A stretch of DNA of 57,026 nt from an uncultured Clostridia bacterium (GCA_947596085.1 CANQEW010000011.1:1-57026); one strand, 5' to 3'. Positions 6,727 through 15,485 are shown, numbered from the stretch's first letter. Numbers and translations: made by a program. Notes: generated by a model not told the origin, from the letters alone.

Positions 6727-7305
6727 TCACTCGATGATTTTGGTTCGCCCCTCGCGCCGGGGCTTGGGCGGGGGATACGGCCCGTCGCAGTAGCCGAGCG
6801 CTACGAAGCAGCGCGCGATGTAGTTCTCCGGCACGCTCCACGCCGCCATCAGCGCCGCGCCCTCCGCGCTGTCGAAGGTCTCCTCCGCCCGCGAAACGAT
6901 GCAGGAGGAGACGCCCAGATCGAACGCCTCCATCAGCATCGCCTGCGCGCAGCAGAACGCGTCCGGGATGCCGTAGAGAAAGTCCCGCTGGGCGAATACC
7001 ACGCACAGCGCGGGCGCGCCGTAGAAACCGCTGGCGATGGACGGATCGTCGATCACGCTGGGCTGTTCGCAGGATACGTGGGAGCCCAGCAGCCGGCCGC
7101 GGTCGAAGCGCGCCAGATTCATCCGGCCGAGCCGCTCCACCAGCGCCGCGTCGCGGACGCCCACGATCATGCTGCGCTGACCGCCGCCCGCGTTGGCGGC
7201 CCAGCTTCCAGCCTCGAGGATCTTCTCCAGCGCCTCGCGGGGAACCGGTTCGCGCCGGTATTTGCGGATGGACCGCCGCGCCCGAAGTGCCTCCAGCAAC
7301 TCCAT
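6727..7305 (-). CDS. Nitroreductase-family FMN oxidoreductase
   Basis: 192 residues from ATG 7305. The N-terminus ELLEALRARRSIRKYRREP followed by LEKILEAGSWAANAGGGQR is the FMN-binding start of nitroreductases, and LGVSSCIVSRAEETF with a C-terminal GYCDGPYPPPKPRR completes the fold. Such enzymes use NAD(P)H and FMN, usually as dimers, and are occasionally recruited to oxidise azoline rings in RiPP pathways. Whether this one acts on the operon's peptide is not shown by sequence. The ATG overlaps the radical SAM stop codon by one base (TAATG), with AAGGA upstream, so the two are translationally coupled. Confidence 0.9.
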   Translation of the reverse strand: MELLEALRARRSIRKYRREPVPREALEKILEAGSWAANAGGGQRSMIVGVRDAALVERLGRMNLARFDRGRLLGSHVSCEQPSVIDDPSIASGFYGAPALCVVFAQRDFLYGIPDAFCCAQAMLMEAFDLGVSSCIVSRAEETFDSAEGAALMAAWSVPENYIARCFVALGYCDGPYPPPKPRREGRTKIIE

Positions 7306-8339
7306 TATACCACATCCTTCCAACATTGTGGGTCCGCACCGTAAAAATCTCCGTGCGCGCCGCTGGCGACAGCGGGGCAGCCCCGGCACCAGGCCAGCAG
7401 CTCGCAGTTCGCGCACTTCTTGAATTTAGGATAGTCGCGATATGCTTCCATTTCATTTATCCAAACGTCGGCGATGCGGTCCGTCAGCGCGTTCGCCACG
7501 CGGCTGTTCTGCACGCGGCGGCAGGCGTAGAGATCGCCGTTGGGCAGGATCGTCAGGTGGCAGTTGCCGCAGTTGCAGCCGCCGTAGATCACGCCCTCCT
7601 TCGCACTCTCGGGAATCCGGAACGCGCCGGTTTCGTACTCGTACAGCGTCCACAGATGATCCTTTTTATTGAAATACGTTTTGCAGCCGGCCGCCTCGCA
7701 GGCCCGAAACTTGCGGTCGCAGGTTTCCAAAAGCGCTCGGTAGCGCAGCGGGGCGATGCCCACGTCCCGCTCCGCGCTGGTGGGACAGTAGCGGGCGAAG
7801 GCGAACACGTCCGCGCCGTGCTCGACCACCGCGTCGATGATGTCCGGCACCTCGTCGATGTTCGCGCCGGAGACGGTCGTCATGACGACGCTCTTGATGC
7901 CCGCGCGATGGAGGACGGGAATCTTCTCCAGCGTGCAGTCGAAGGAGCCGGGCTTGCGCAGCCAGTCGTGCGTGGCGCGCATGCCGTCCAGCGAGAGCTG
8001 ATACTTCTCGCAGCCCAGCGCGCGCAGGCGGGCGCACGCCCGGTCGTCCAGGTGGAAGGGATTGCCGAGGATGGTGAACGGAATCCCGCGCGCGTTCAGC
8101 CGCTCCAGCAGCCGCCAGAAGTCCGGATGCAGGATCGGATCGCCGCCGGTGATGTAGAAGTAGGGCAGGCGGCCGTTCGCCGCGCAGAAGTCGAGGCAGT
8201 TGCGAAGGACGATGCGCATCTCCTCCCAATCCATGCGTTCCGGGGCCCTGCGGCTGTCCTCGGAATAGATGTAGCAGTGCTTGCAGCGCTGGTCGCATTC
8301 GTCCGTGATGTGCCACTGAAAGGAAAAGTATCGCTTCAT
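7305..8339 (-). CDS. Radical SAM/SPASM enzyme of the ACGX-peptide type
   Basis: 344 residues from ATG 8339, with GGGGAG 8 bases upstream. The radical SAM motif is C15-x3-C19-x2-C22 (ECDQRCKHCYIY), followed by YITGGDPILHP for SAM binding. The C-terminal third is SPASM-like, with nine cysteines at 255, 257, 260, 273, 309, 312, 318, 321 and 339 that can hold two auxiliary Fe-S clusters. This architecture matches radical SAM maturases of ribosomally made peptides. The neighbouring gene encodes a short peptide with ACGX repeats. I recall an 'ACGX system' name in protein-family models for such pairs but cannot check it here. Likely chemistry is a thioether or C-C crosslink at Cys (inference). Confidence 0.9.
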   Translation of the reverse strand: MKRYFSFQWHITDECDQRCKHCYIYSEDSRRAPERMDWEEMRIVLRNCLDFCAANGRLPYFYITGGDPILHPDFWRLLERLNARGIPFTILGNPFHLDDRACARLRALGCEKYQLSLDGMRATHDWLRKPGSFDCTLEKIPVLHRAGIKSVVMTTVSGANIDEVPDIIDAVVEHGADVFAFARYCPTSAERDVGIAPLRYRALLETCDRKFRACEAAGCKTYFNKKDHLWTLYEYETGAFRIPESAKEGVIYGGCNCGNCHLTILPNGDLYACRRVQNSRVANALTDRIADVWINEMEAYRDYPKFKKCANCELLAWCRGCPAVASGAHGDFYGADPQCWKDVV

Positions 8340-8367
8340 GCTGTTGTCTCCCCGCATACAAGAGTTT

Positions 8368-8393
8368 TCCCGGCGAAGCCGCCTCCGCCGGGA
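8368..8393 (-). promoter_or_regulatory. Intercistronic hairpin between peptide and radical SAM genes
   Basis: TCCCGGCG (8368-8375) pairs with CGCCGGGA (8386-8393). On the minus strand it is followed by AAAACT, not by T, so it is more likely an RNA-stability or processing element than a terminator. It could keep the peptide message in excess over the enzyme message. Confidence 0.5.
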
Positions 8394-8411
8394 TGAATGG
8401 GATGTCCGCGC

Positions 8412-8549
8412 TCACTTGTCGGACGCGCCGCAGGCGGAGCCGCACGCAGTGGGCTTCTTCTCAGGTTCGCCGGACGCGCCGCAGGCGGAGCCGCACGCGG
8501 CGGGCTTCTTCTCGGGTTCACCGGAAGTTCCGCAGGACGCGCCGCACGC
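8412..8549. repeat. 51-bp tandem repeat within the peptide gene
   Basis: The coding repeats are nearly identical at DNA level (for example GACGCGCCGCAGGCGGAGCC recurs), with a third, more diverged copy on the 5' side of the gene. This indicates recent expansion of the ACGX core and a potential for copy-number variation. Confidence 0.75.
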
Positions 8550-8597
8550 GGAAGCGGCCCTTTCGCCGTTCCACTCGGCCAGATTGGAAAGCGCCAT
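8412..8597 (-). CDS. Cys-rich ACGX-repeat precursor peptide
   Basis: 61 residues from ATG 8597, chosen because GGAGG at 8606-8610 stands 8 bases upstream. Another ATG at 8603 is only 2 bases from it. A leader-like part (MALSNLAEWNGERAAS) is followed by three copies of a 17-residue unit with core ACGxxCGxS, joined by two identical GEPEKKP linkers. Cysteines fall at 18/22, 35/39 and 52/56 with exact 17-residue periodicity. There is no signal peptide or hydrophobic core. Together with the adjacent radical SAM/SPASM gene it fits a ribosomally synthesised, post-translationally modified peptide. Alternatives are a metal-binding peptide or a small electron carrier. First gene of a six-gene operon. 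Confidence 0.85.
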   Translation of the reverse strand: MALSNLAEWNGERAASACGASCGTSGEPEKKPAACGSACGASGEPEKKPTACGSACGASDK

Positions 8598-8652
8598 CGT
8601 CATATCCTCCCTTCGCGCATACTCCAAAGCGCTCCAACGCTCTGTAACTACC

Positions 8653-8680
8653 ATTATAGCGGCGCGCCCTCCCCGCGCAA
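8653..8680 (-). promoter_or_regulatory. Promoter of the ACGX-SirTM operon
   Basis: On the minus strand a perfect TATAAT (plus 8653-8658) stands 16 bases from a weak -35 TTGCGC (plus 8675-8680). A poor -35 suggests dependence on an activator. The peptide start is about 50 bases downstream of the predicted transcript start. Confidence 0.6.
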
Positions 8681-8700
8681 GTACGCACTTTTTGGTAACT

Positions 8701-8715
8701 GCTTGACGTTCAAGC
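8701..8715. promoter_or_regulatory. Inverted repeat, candidate HxlR operator
   Basis: GCTTGA-N3-TCAAGC is a perfect inverted repeat. It overlaps the -35 of the hxlR-type gene and lies just upstream of the divergent peptide-operon promoter, a position suited to coordinate control of both. Confidence 0.5.
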
Positions 8716-8731
8716 GGGGCGCGGATATAAT
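8703..8731 (+). promoter_or_regulatory. Promoter of the HxlR-family regulator
   Basis: TTGACG (8703-8708) and TATAAT (8726-8731) are separated by 17 bases. GGAGG at 8742-8746 and ATG 8753 follow. Confidence 0.85.
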
Positions 8732-8752
8732 GGGCTCGAACGGAGGTGCGAT

Positions 8753-9085
8753 ATGCTCACGAGAGAGGAATTGCCGGACTGCCCGGTGGCGACGGCAGTG
8801 TGGCTGATCGGAAACAAGTGGAAGCTGCTGATCCTGCGCGACCTGATGGACCGCCCGTGGCGCTTCAACGAGCTGCTGCGCGACCTGCCGGGCCTGAGCC
8901 AGAAGGTGCTCACGGACAACCTGCGCCAGCTGGAGAGCGACGGCCTCATCATCCGCGACGTCTATCCCGAGGTGCCGCCCCACGTGGAGTACCGCCTCAG
9001 CGAGCTCGGCCGCACGCTGAAGCCGGTCCTCGACGCGCTGCGCGCCTGGGGCGCGATGTACCAGCAGCAGGCGCGCAGTGACTGA
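8753..9085 (+). CDS. HxlR-family transcriptional regulator
   Basis: 110 residues. The sequence LPDCPVATAVWLIGNKWKLL followed by ILRDLMDRPWRFNELLRDLPG and SQKVLTDNLRQLESDGLI is the winged helix-turn-helix of the HxlR (DUF24) family. The single Cys11 sits at the N-terminal position where several HxlR members sense thiol-reactive or redox stress. The gene is divergent from the ACGX-SirTM operon, and an inverted repeat lies between the promoters, so it probably controls that operon and itself. A strong terminator follows. Confidence 0.9.
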   Translation: MLTREELPDCPVATAVWLIGNKWKLLILRDLMDRPWRFNELLRDLPGLSQKVLTDNLRQLESDGLIIRDVYPEVPPHVEYRLSELGRTLKPVLDALRAWGAMYQQQARSD

Positions 9086-9093
9086 TTTGGAAA

Positions 9094-9130
9094 TCAAGGC
9101 GGGGAAATGGATTCCCCGCCTTGAATTTTT
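9094..9130 (+). terminator. Terminator after the HxlR gene
   Basis: A 13-bp perfect stem (9094-9106 with 9112-9124) is followed by ATTTTT. The 3' arm and T run overlap the -35 of the proB promoter. Confidence 0.9.
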
Positions 9131-9149
9131 GTCCGCACCATGCTATACT
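9121..9149 (+). promoter_or_regulatory. Promoter of proBA
   Basis: TTGAAT (9121-9126) and the extended -10 TGC-TATACT (-10 at 9144-9149) are spaced by 17 bases. The -35 lies within the 3' arm of the preceding terminator. Confidence 0.7.
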
Positions 9150-9181
9150 GTCCACAAACCGAATTTGAGGACTGATTTCAT

Positions 9182-9979
9182 TTGAACTACTTTGAAAACA
9201 TTCGCCGACTGGTGGTGAAGGTGGGCACTTCGACGCTCACCCACGACACCGGCCGCCTGAACCTGCGCCGCATGGATCACCTGGCGCGCGTGCTGGCCGA
9301 CCTGCGCAACCGGGGCGTGGAGATCATACTCGTGTCCTCCGGCGCCATCGGCGTGGGCGTGAGCAAATTGAAGCTCGCGTCGAAGCCAGGCGACATCGGC
9401 GGGCGGCAGGCCTGCGCCGCCGTGGGTCAGTGCGAGCTGATGTACATCTACGACAAGCTCTTCGGCGAGTACGGCCACGTGACCGCGCAGATCCTGCTCA
9501 CCCGCGACTGCGTGGACGACGCGCTGCGCTTGCAGAACATTCGCAACGCCTTCGAGCGGCTGATCGACATGGGCGCGCTGCCCATCGTCAACGAGAACGA
9601 CACCGTCGCCACCGAGGAGATCGAGTTTGGCGACAACGACACGCTCTCGGCCGTGGTTGCCCGCGCGGCGCGGGCGGACGCGCTGGTGATGCTGACCGAC
9701 ATCGACGGCCTGCACGCCGAGAACCCCGCGAAGAATCCGAACGCGCCGCTGATTCACGTGGTGGAGGAAATCACCGAGGATACGCGGCGCATCGCCGGCG
9801 GCGTGGGTTCCAGCCGGGGCACCGGCGGCATGTACACGAAGATCATCGCCGCCGAGCACGCCACAGCGGCGGGCATCACCGCCGCCATCATCGACGGTTC
9901 CGCGCCCGAGCTGCTCTATTCGCTGCTCGCGGGCGAGGAGGTGGGGACGGTCTTCCCCGCGAAGGAGAGAAGAAAATGA
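9182..9979 (+). CDS. proB: Glutamate 5-kinase (short form without PUA domain)
   Basis: 265 residues beginning with a TTG codon (TTGAACTAC), with GAGG about 10 bases upstream and no better start. The amino-acid-kinase fold is clear: [12 protein letters not shown] binds ATP near the N-terminus, followed by [31 protein letters not shown], and [11 protein letters not shown] near the C-terminus. It phosphorylates L-glutamate in the first step of proline synthesis in the cytoplasm. It ends at the catalytic domain and lacks the C-terminal PUA domain found in the Escherichia coli enzyme, which is common in Clostridia. Its stop overlaps the proA start by 4 bases (ATGA). Confidence 0.95.
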   Translation: MNYFENIRRLVVKVGTSTLTHDTGRLNLRRMDHLARVLADLRNRGVEIILVSSGAIGVGVSKLKLASKPGDIGGRQACAAVGQCELMYIYDKLFGEYGHVTAQILLTRDCVDDALRLQNIRNAFERLIDMGALPIVNENDTVATEEIEFGDNDTLSAVVARAARADALVMLTDIDGLHAENPAKNPNAPLIHVVEEITEDTRRIAGGVGSSRGTGGMYTKIIAAEHATAAGITAAIIDGSAPELLYSLLAGEEVGTVFPAKERRK

Positions 9980-11223
9980 CGGATTTGAACGCGATCGGCG
10001 CGCGGGCGAAGGCCGCCGCCGGGGAGCTGGCGGCGCTGCGCGCGCCGGAGAAGAACGCGGCGCTGGAGGCCATGGCGGATGAGACGCTCGCCTGCCGGGA
10101 GGAGATTCTCAGCGCGAACGCCAACGACGTGGACGCGGCGCGCGCCAAGGGCATGGCCGAGCAGATGCTCGACCGTCTGACGCTCACGCCCGCGCGGCTG
10201 GAGGCCATGGCGAAGGGAATGCGCGACGTGGCGAAGCTGCCTGACCCGGTGGGGAAGCTCCTCTCGGGCGGCACGCTGGACAACGGCCTGCGCATCGAGC
10301 GCGTGAGCGTGCCCTTCGGCGTGATCGGCATCATCTACGAGGCCCGGCCCAACGTGACCGGCGACGCGGCCGCGCTGTGCTTCAAGGCGGGCAGCGCCTG
10401 CGTGCTGCGCGGCGGCAGCGAGGCCGTTCACACCAACGCCGCCATCGTTCGCGCCATGCGCCGGGGACTGGGCCGCGCGGGCCGCAATCCGGACGCGGTG
10501 CAGCTGATTGAGGATACGAGCCGGGAGACCGCGCAGGCGCTGATGCGGCTGAATGCGTATCTCGACCTGCTGATTCCCCGGGGCGGCGCGGGGCTGATCC
10601 GCGCGGTGGTGGAGAGCGCCACGGTGCCGGTGATCGAGACCGGTGTGGGCAACTGCCACGTGTACGTGGAGAAGAGCGCGGACGTTGCCATGGCGGCGGA
10701 GATCGTCTACAACGCCAAGACCTCGCGCCCGTCGGTGTGCAACGCCATGGAGACGCTGCTGGTGGACGCGGAGATCGCGGAGGCGGCGCTGCCCGTCATC
10801 GCGGCGCGGCTGCGCGAGAAGCGCGTGGAGCTGCGCGGCTGCGAGCGCACGCGGCGCATCCTGCCCGAGGCCGTGCCCGCTTCCGAGGAGGACTACGCGA
10901 AGGAATTTCTGGACTACATTCTGGCGGTGAAGGTGGTGGACGGCATCGACGAGGCGCTCGCGCACATCGCGAAGTATTCCACCCACCACAGCGAGGCCAT
11001 CGTTACCCGTGATTACGCCGCGGCGGAGAAGTTCGCGCGCCGCGTGGACTCGGCGGCCGTGTACGTCAACGCCTCGACGCGCTTCACCGACGGCGGCGAG
11101 TTCGGTCTGGGCGCGGAGATCGGCATCTCCACCCAGAAGCTGCACGCGCGCGGGCCGATGGGTCTGGAACAGATCGTGACGAGCAAGTACATCATCCGCG
11201 GAGAGGGACAGGTGCGCGTTTAA
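9976..11223 (+). CDS. proA: Glutamate-5-semialdehyde dehydrogenase
   Basis: 415 residues. The aldehyde-dehydrogenase-like fold shows VSVPFGVIGIIYEARPNV, the cofactor region LCFKAGSACVLRGGSEA, and the catalytic cysteine in ETGVGNCHVYVE. STRFTDGGEFGLGAEIGIST and a C-terminal RGPMGLEQIVTSKYI are typical of ProA. It reduces glutamyl-5-phosphate with NADPH in the second step of proline synthesis. It overlaps proB by 4 bases, so the two enzymes of the unstable intermediate are made together. Confidence 0.97.
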   Translation: MTDLNAIGARAKAAAGELAALRAPEKNAALEAMADETLACREEILSANANDVDAARAKGMAEQMLDRLTLTPARLEAMAKGMRDVAKLPDPVGKLLSGGTLDNGLRIERVSVPFGVIGIIYEARPNVTGDAAALCFKAGSACVLRGGSEAVHTNAAIVRAMRRGLGRAGRNPDAVQLIEDTSRETAQALMRLNAYLDLLIPRGGAGLIRAVVESATVPVIETGVGNCHVYVEKSADVAMAAEIVYNAKTSRPSVCNAMETLLVDAEIAEAALPVIAARLREKRVELRGCERTRRILPEAVPASEEDYAKEFLDYILAVKVVDGIDEALAHIAKYSTHHSEAIVTRDYAAAEKFARRVDSAAVYVNASTRFTDGGEFGLGAEIGISTQKLHARGPMGLEQIVTSKYIIRGEGQVRV

Positions 11224-11279
11224 GCGCGGTCCGATCCGGGTATGAATAGAGTGGAGAAAGCGATAAGGAGGAAGCGAAT

Positions 11280-11588
11280 ATGTCCGCGACGGCTGTAAAC
11301 AGCGAGAATTTTGAAAAGGTCGTTTTGCAGAGCGAAAAGCCCGTGCTGGTGGATTTTTGGGCGGAATGGTGCGGCCCGTGCAAGATGCTGTCCCCCATCA
11401 TTGAAGAACTGGCGGCGGCGCATCCGGAGATCGCCGTGGCGAAGGTGAACGTGGACGAATGCCCGGAGCTGGCGATGGGCTACAAGATCAACGCCATCCC
11501 GGCGCTGATGCTGTTCAAGGGCGGCCGGGTGGCTGCGCAGACCGTGGGCTATCAGCCCAGGGAGGCGCTGGAGGCGCTGTTGAAGTAA
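11280..11588 (+). CDS. trxA: Thioredoxin
   Basis: 102 residues with the active site WCGPC in VLVDFWAEWCGPCKMLSPII and the cis-proline in INAIPALMLFKGG. This is a classic cytoplasmic thioredoxin that reduces protein disulfides. AAGGAGG stands about 8 bases before the ATG. It follows proA by 56 bases and precedes a rhodanese gene by 4 bases, so the two sulfur-related genes form a unit, perhaps continuing from proBA. Confidence 0.96.
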   Translation: MSATAVNSENFEKVVLQSEKPVLVDFWAEWCGPCKMLSPIIEELAAAHPEIAVAKVNVDECPELAMGYKINAIPALMLFKGGRVAAQTVGYQPREALEALLK

Positions 11589-11592
11589 GGCC

Positions 11593-11883
11593 ATGGAGTT
11601 TACGAATATTGATGAAGCGGCAGCGGCCCTGCGCGGCGCGACGGCATCGGTGCTGCTGGACGTGCGCACGCCGGAGGAATACGCGGCTGGACACATCCCC
11701 GGCAGCGTGAACCATCCGCTGGAGCGGATTCAGCTCTATGATGGCGATCCGTCAATGCCGGTCTACGCATACTGCCGGAGCGGCGCGCGCAGCGGCCGGG
11801 CGGTCGCCATGCTGCAAGAGATGGGCTACGAGGCCATGAACATCGGCGGCATCATTGACTATCACGGCGAAATGGAGAAGTAA
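11593..11883 (+). CDS. Single-domain rhodanese-like sulfurtransferase
   Basis: 96 residues containing VLLDVRTPEEYAAGHIPGSVN and the active-site loop YCRSGARSGRA with the persulfide-forming cysteine. Single-domain rhodaneses carry sulfane sulfur from thiosulfate or persulfides to acceptors such as thioredoxin. The gene starts 4 bases after trxA, so the pair probably works together in persulfide or disulfide handling (inference). A 17-bp terminator hairpin follows 1 base after the stop codon. Confidence 0.92.
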   Translation: MEFTNIDEAAAALRGATASVLLDVRTPEEYAAGHIPGSVNHPLERIQLYDGDPSMPVYAYCRSGARSGRAVAMLQEMGYEAMNIGGIIDYHGEMEK

Positions 11884-11884
11884 G

Positions 11885-11924
11885 GCGAGGGGGCGGCCCG
11901 CATTGCGGGCCGCCCCCTCGCTTT
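11885..11924. terminator. 17-bp hairpin between convergent genes
   Basis: 11885-11901 and 11905-11921 form a perfect 17-bp G+C stem with a 3-base loop, followed by TTT on the plus strand. It probably ends both the trxA-rhodanese transcript and the convergent ABC ATPase transcript. Confidence 0.8.
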
Positions 11925-11943
11925 GCTGCACTGAAGCGGGCGC

Positions 11944-13065
<1,122 letters not shown>

Positions 13066-13102
13066 GTTCCACTTCCTCCACAAAAAATGCGCTGTACTTA
13101 AT

Positions 13103-13131
13103 ATTATATCAAATATTATGACGTTTGAAAA
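13103..13131 (-). promoter_or_regulatory. Promoter of the MsmX-like ATPase gene
   Basis: On the minus strand TATAAT (plus 13103-13108) is perfect. The -35 at 17 bases, TTTTCA (plus 13126-13131), is weak. The region is strongly A+T-rich compared with the neighbouring genes. Confidence 0.5.
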
Positions 13132-13243
13132 TGGATAAACTAGACGAAAATCAGGTTAATTTTTTATACCAATGTGGTAGACTTTCCAAAATTGGACAAA
13201 ATTGCGGCTTCCTGTTTTTTTTATGAATTCGCGCGAAATCTAT

Positions 13244-13272
13244 TTGGTTTTTGCGCGAATTTGTATTATAAT
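13244..13272 (+). promoter_or_regulatory. Promoter of the cdaA operon
   Basis: TTGGTT (13244-13249) and TATAAT (13267-13272) are 17 bases apart. The predicted start lies near 13279, about 30 bases before the first likely start codon. Confidence 0.8.
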
Positions 13273-13309
13273 AAAAATGAAGGAGATTCGCAACGTTCGA
13301 GCGGAGGTG

Positions 13310-14191
13310 ATGGATTTGCTGCAGATGCAGGCGTTTTTCAGCCAGATCGGGAATCTGTTCACCAATCTGTTTGCGCATCCGGACTGGCGCAACATTGTGG
13401 ACATCGTTGTGCTGACCGTGCTGATCTATAACATCCTCAAGCTCGTGAGCTATACGCGCGCGAATTCGCTGTTTAAGGGCATCGTATTCGTGGCCGTGCT
13501 GGCGCTGGTTTCGGACGCGCTGGAGATCAACGCCCTGAACTGGGTGCTGCAACAGATATTGAGCGTGGGCGTGCTGGCGCTGTGCATCGTGTTCCAGCCG
13601 GAGCTTCGGCGCGTGCTGGAGCAGCTGGGCCGCTCGAAGTTCGCGCGGCGGCTGTTCGGCTCCCCGAAGCGCCAGCGCAACGTGCAGATGGAACTTCACG
13701 TCACCGAAATCGTCAAAGCGTTGAACGATATGTCCCGCAAGCGCATCGGCGCGCTGATCGTGCTGGAGCGCTCCACGAAGCTGGGGGATGTGCTCGAATC
13801 CGGCACGCTGGTGGACGCGGAGATCTCCTCCCAACTGATCGAAAACATCTTTGAGCCCAACACGCCGCTGCACGACGGCGCGGTGATCATCCGCGACGAG
13901 CGCATACTGGCCGCCGCCTGCATCCTGCCATTGAGCGACGATCTGTCCATCTCCCGGGAGCTGGGCACGCGCCACCGCGCGGCCATCGGCATCACCGAGA
14001 CCACCGACGCCGTATCGCTGATGGTCTCCGAGGAGACGGGCGTGATCTCCATGGCGCGGGAGGGCAGGCTGACGCGCTATCTGGATTCGAAATCCCTCAA
14101 CATCCTGTTGACGGAGCTGTTCACCCCGGACCGGACGCTGTCCTCTTGGATCGCGCAGCCCGGCGGAAAGGAGCGCGCCAATGAAGATTGA
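13310..14191 (+). CDS. cdaA: Diadenylate cyclase CdaA
   Basis: 293 residues if ATG 13310 is used. TTG 13316 has better spacing (8 bases) from GGAGG at 13303-13307, so the start may be there. The upstream in-frame region overlaps the promoter. Transmembrane segments lie near the N-terminus (IVDIVVLTVLIYNILKLV and the next two hydrophobic stretches). The DAC domain has the catalytic PLHDGAVII (DGA) and GTRHRAAIGI (RHR) motifs. It makes c-di-AMP from two ATP at the membrane, a signal for potassium and osmotic balance and cell-wall stability in Bacillota. It overlaps cdaR by 11 bases, the usual operon with its regulator. Confidence 0.96.
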   Translation: MDLLQMQAFFSQIGNLFTNLFAHPDWRNIVDIVVLTVLIYNILKLVSYTRANSLFKGIVFVAVLALVSDALEINALNWVLQQILSVGVLALCIVFQPELRRVLEQLGRSKFARRLFGSPKRQRNVQMELHVTEIVKALNDMSRKRIGALIVLERSTKLGDVLESGTLVDAEISSQLIENIFEPNTPLHDGAVIIRDERILAAACILPLSDDLSISRELGTRHRAAIGITETTDAVSLMVSEETGVISMAREGRLTRYLDSKSLNILLTELFTPDRTLSSWIAQPGGKERANED

Positions 14192-15485
14192 GATTCTGCT
14201 GCGCCGCGCGGGGGAATGGTGCAAGGGCGCCGCGCGCGGACTGTGGGAGGCGCTGTCCAGGCGATTCTGGATGAAGCTGTTGTCCCTGCTGCTGGCGATC
14301 CTCCTGTGGAACTACGTCATCAGCTCCAATACGTCCATCACGCGCACCAAGACGCTAACGGGCCTGAGCGGTTACGTCACGGGCCAGAGCACGCTGAACA
14401 CCTACCGCCTGGCGCTGGTCAGCGACCCGGCCGAGCTGCTCACGGGCGTGACCGTGCAGCTGGACGTGGCCCAGTCCCAGTACAGCCAGGCCTCCGCGGA
14501 TACCGTGCAGGTGATGCTGGACCTTTCCAGCGTGCGCACGGCGGGCACCCAGCAGGTGCCGCTGCGCGCGACCAGCAGCTACGGCCGCGTGACGGGCATC
14601 CTGCCCGAGAGCATCCCGCTGGAGTTTGAGGCGCTGGACTCTCGTCTGATTCCGGTAAACGTGGAAATCAGCGGGGAACAGAGCGCGCAGAGGTGGTACA
14701 GCGTCAGCCGCACGAACCCAACGTCGATCACCGTGTCCGGCGCGGCCTCGGTGGTGCGCAGCATCGCGCAGGCGCGGGTCTACGCGGACGTGACCGGCCA
14801 AAACAGCTCCTACTGGCGCGCCGAGCCCTTCGTGCTGCTCGACAGCGAGGACAACGAGATTCCCCAGACGCAGCTCAACTGCTCGGTGACCTCCGTCACC
14901 ACCACGGTGGATGTCTATCCCACCAAGGAGCTGCCAATCTCCACCGCCATCGAGAACGTGGTCACCGGCCGCGTGGCCGACGGCTACACGATCACGGACG
15001 TCAGCATCCAGCCCGAGAGCATCACCGTGGCGGCCAACCAGAGCCTGCTGGACGGCATCAGTGAGCTGCAGATCGAGCCCGTGGACGTGGAGGGGCAATC
15101 CCAGAGCGTGGTGTCCCGCGCGAGCATCGCGACGCTTTCGGACTTCCGCAACGTCTCCGCGGAGCAGGTGTACGTGACCGTCACCATCGCCGAGGAGGAC
15201 GCCAGCGAGTGGATCGGGAATAACGTGCTCACCTTCGTGGGCAAGGCGGACGATCTGCGCTTGGATTGGCTGCGCAGCGACATTCAGGTGCGCGTCACCG
15301 GCCCGAAGAGCGTCGTGGCGGCGCTGCAGGAGAGCGGCGTGCCCATCACCGTGGATCTGACGGGCCTGGGCGCGGGCGAGCATTCCTGCCCGCTGATCTT
15401 CCCGGAGGAGAACTATCCAAACATCACTTTTGAGCCCGAAACGCCCGAGATCACGGTCACGCTGACCGAGGCGGACGAAGATTGA
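14181..15485 (+). CDS. cdaR: CdaA regulator CdaR (YbbR-domain protein)
   Basis: 434 residues. One transmembrane helix (about 31-48, MKLLSLLLAILLWNYVI) anchors an extracytoplasmic part made of repeated YbbR beta domains, recognisable by recurring V-x-V strands and by endings such as VTVTIAEED and ITVTLTEADED. CdaR binds CdaA and adjusts its activity in Bacillus and Listeria. AAGGAG lies ahead of the ATG, which sits inside the end of cdaA, so translation is coupled. Confidence 0.93.
   Translation: MKIEILLRRAGEWCKGAARGLWEALSRRFWMKLLSLLLAILLWNYVISSNTSITRTKTLTGLSGYVTGQSTLNTYRLALVSDPAELLTGVTVQLDVAQSQYSQASADTVQVMLDLSSVRTAGTQQVPLRATSSYGRVTGILPESIPLEFEALDSRLIPVNVEISGEQSAQRWYSVSRTNPTSITVSGAASVVRSIAQARVYADVTGQNSSYWRAEPFVLLDSEDNEIPQTQLNCSVTSVTTTVDVYPTKELPISTAIENVVTGRVADGYTITDVSIQPESITVAANQSLLDGISELQIEPVDVEGQSQSVVSRASIATLSDFRNVSAEQVYVTVTIAEEDASEWIGNNVLTFVGKADDLRLDWLRSDIQVRVTGPKSVVAALQESGVPITVDLTGLGAGEHSCPLIFPEENYPNITFEPETPEITVTLTEADED

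Noticed and set aside
8412-8549. Possible CRISPR-like or noncoding tandem repeat
   Set aside because: The 51-bp units are in frame in a gene with a good ribosome binding site and encode identical peptide repeats. There are no unique spacers.
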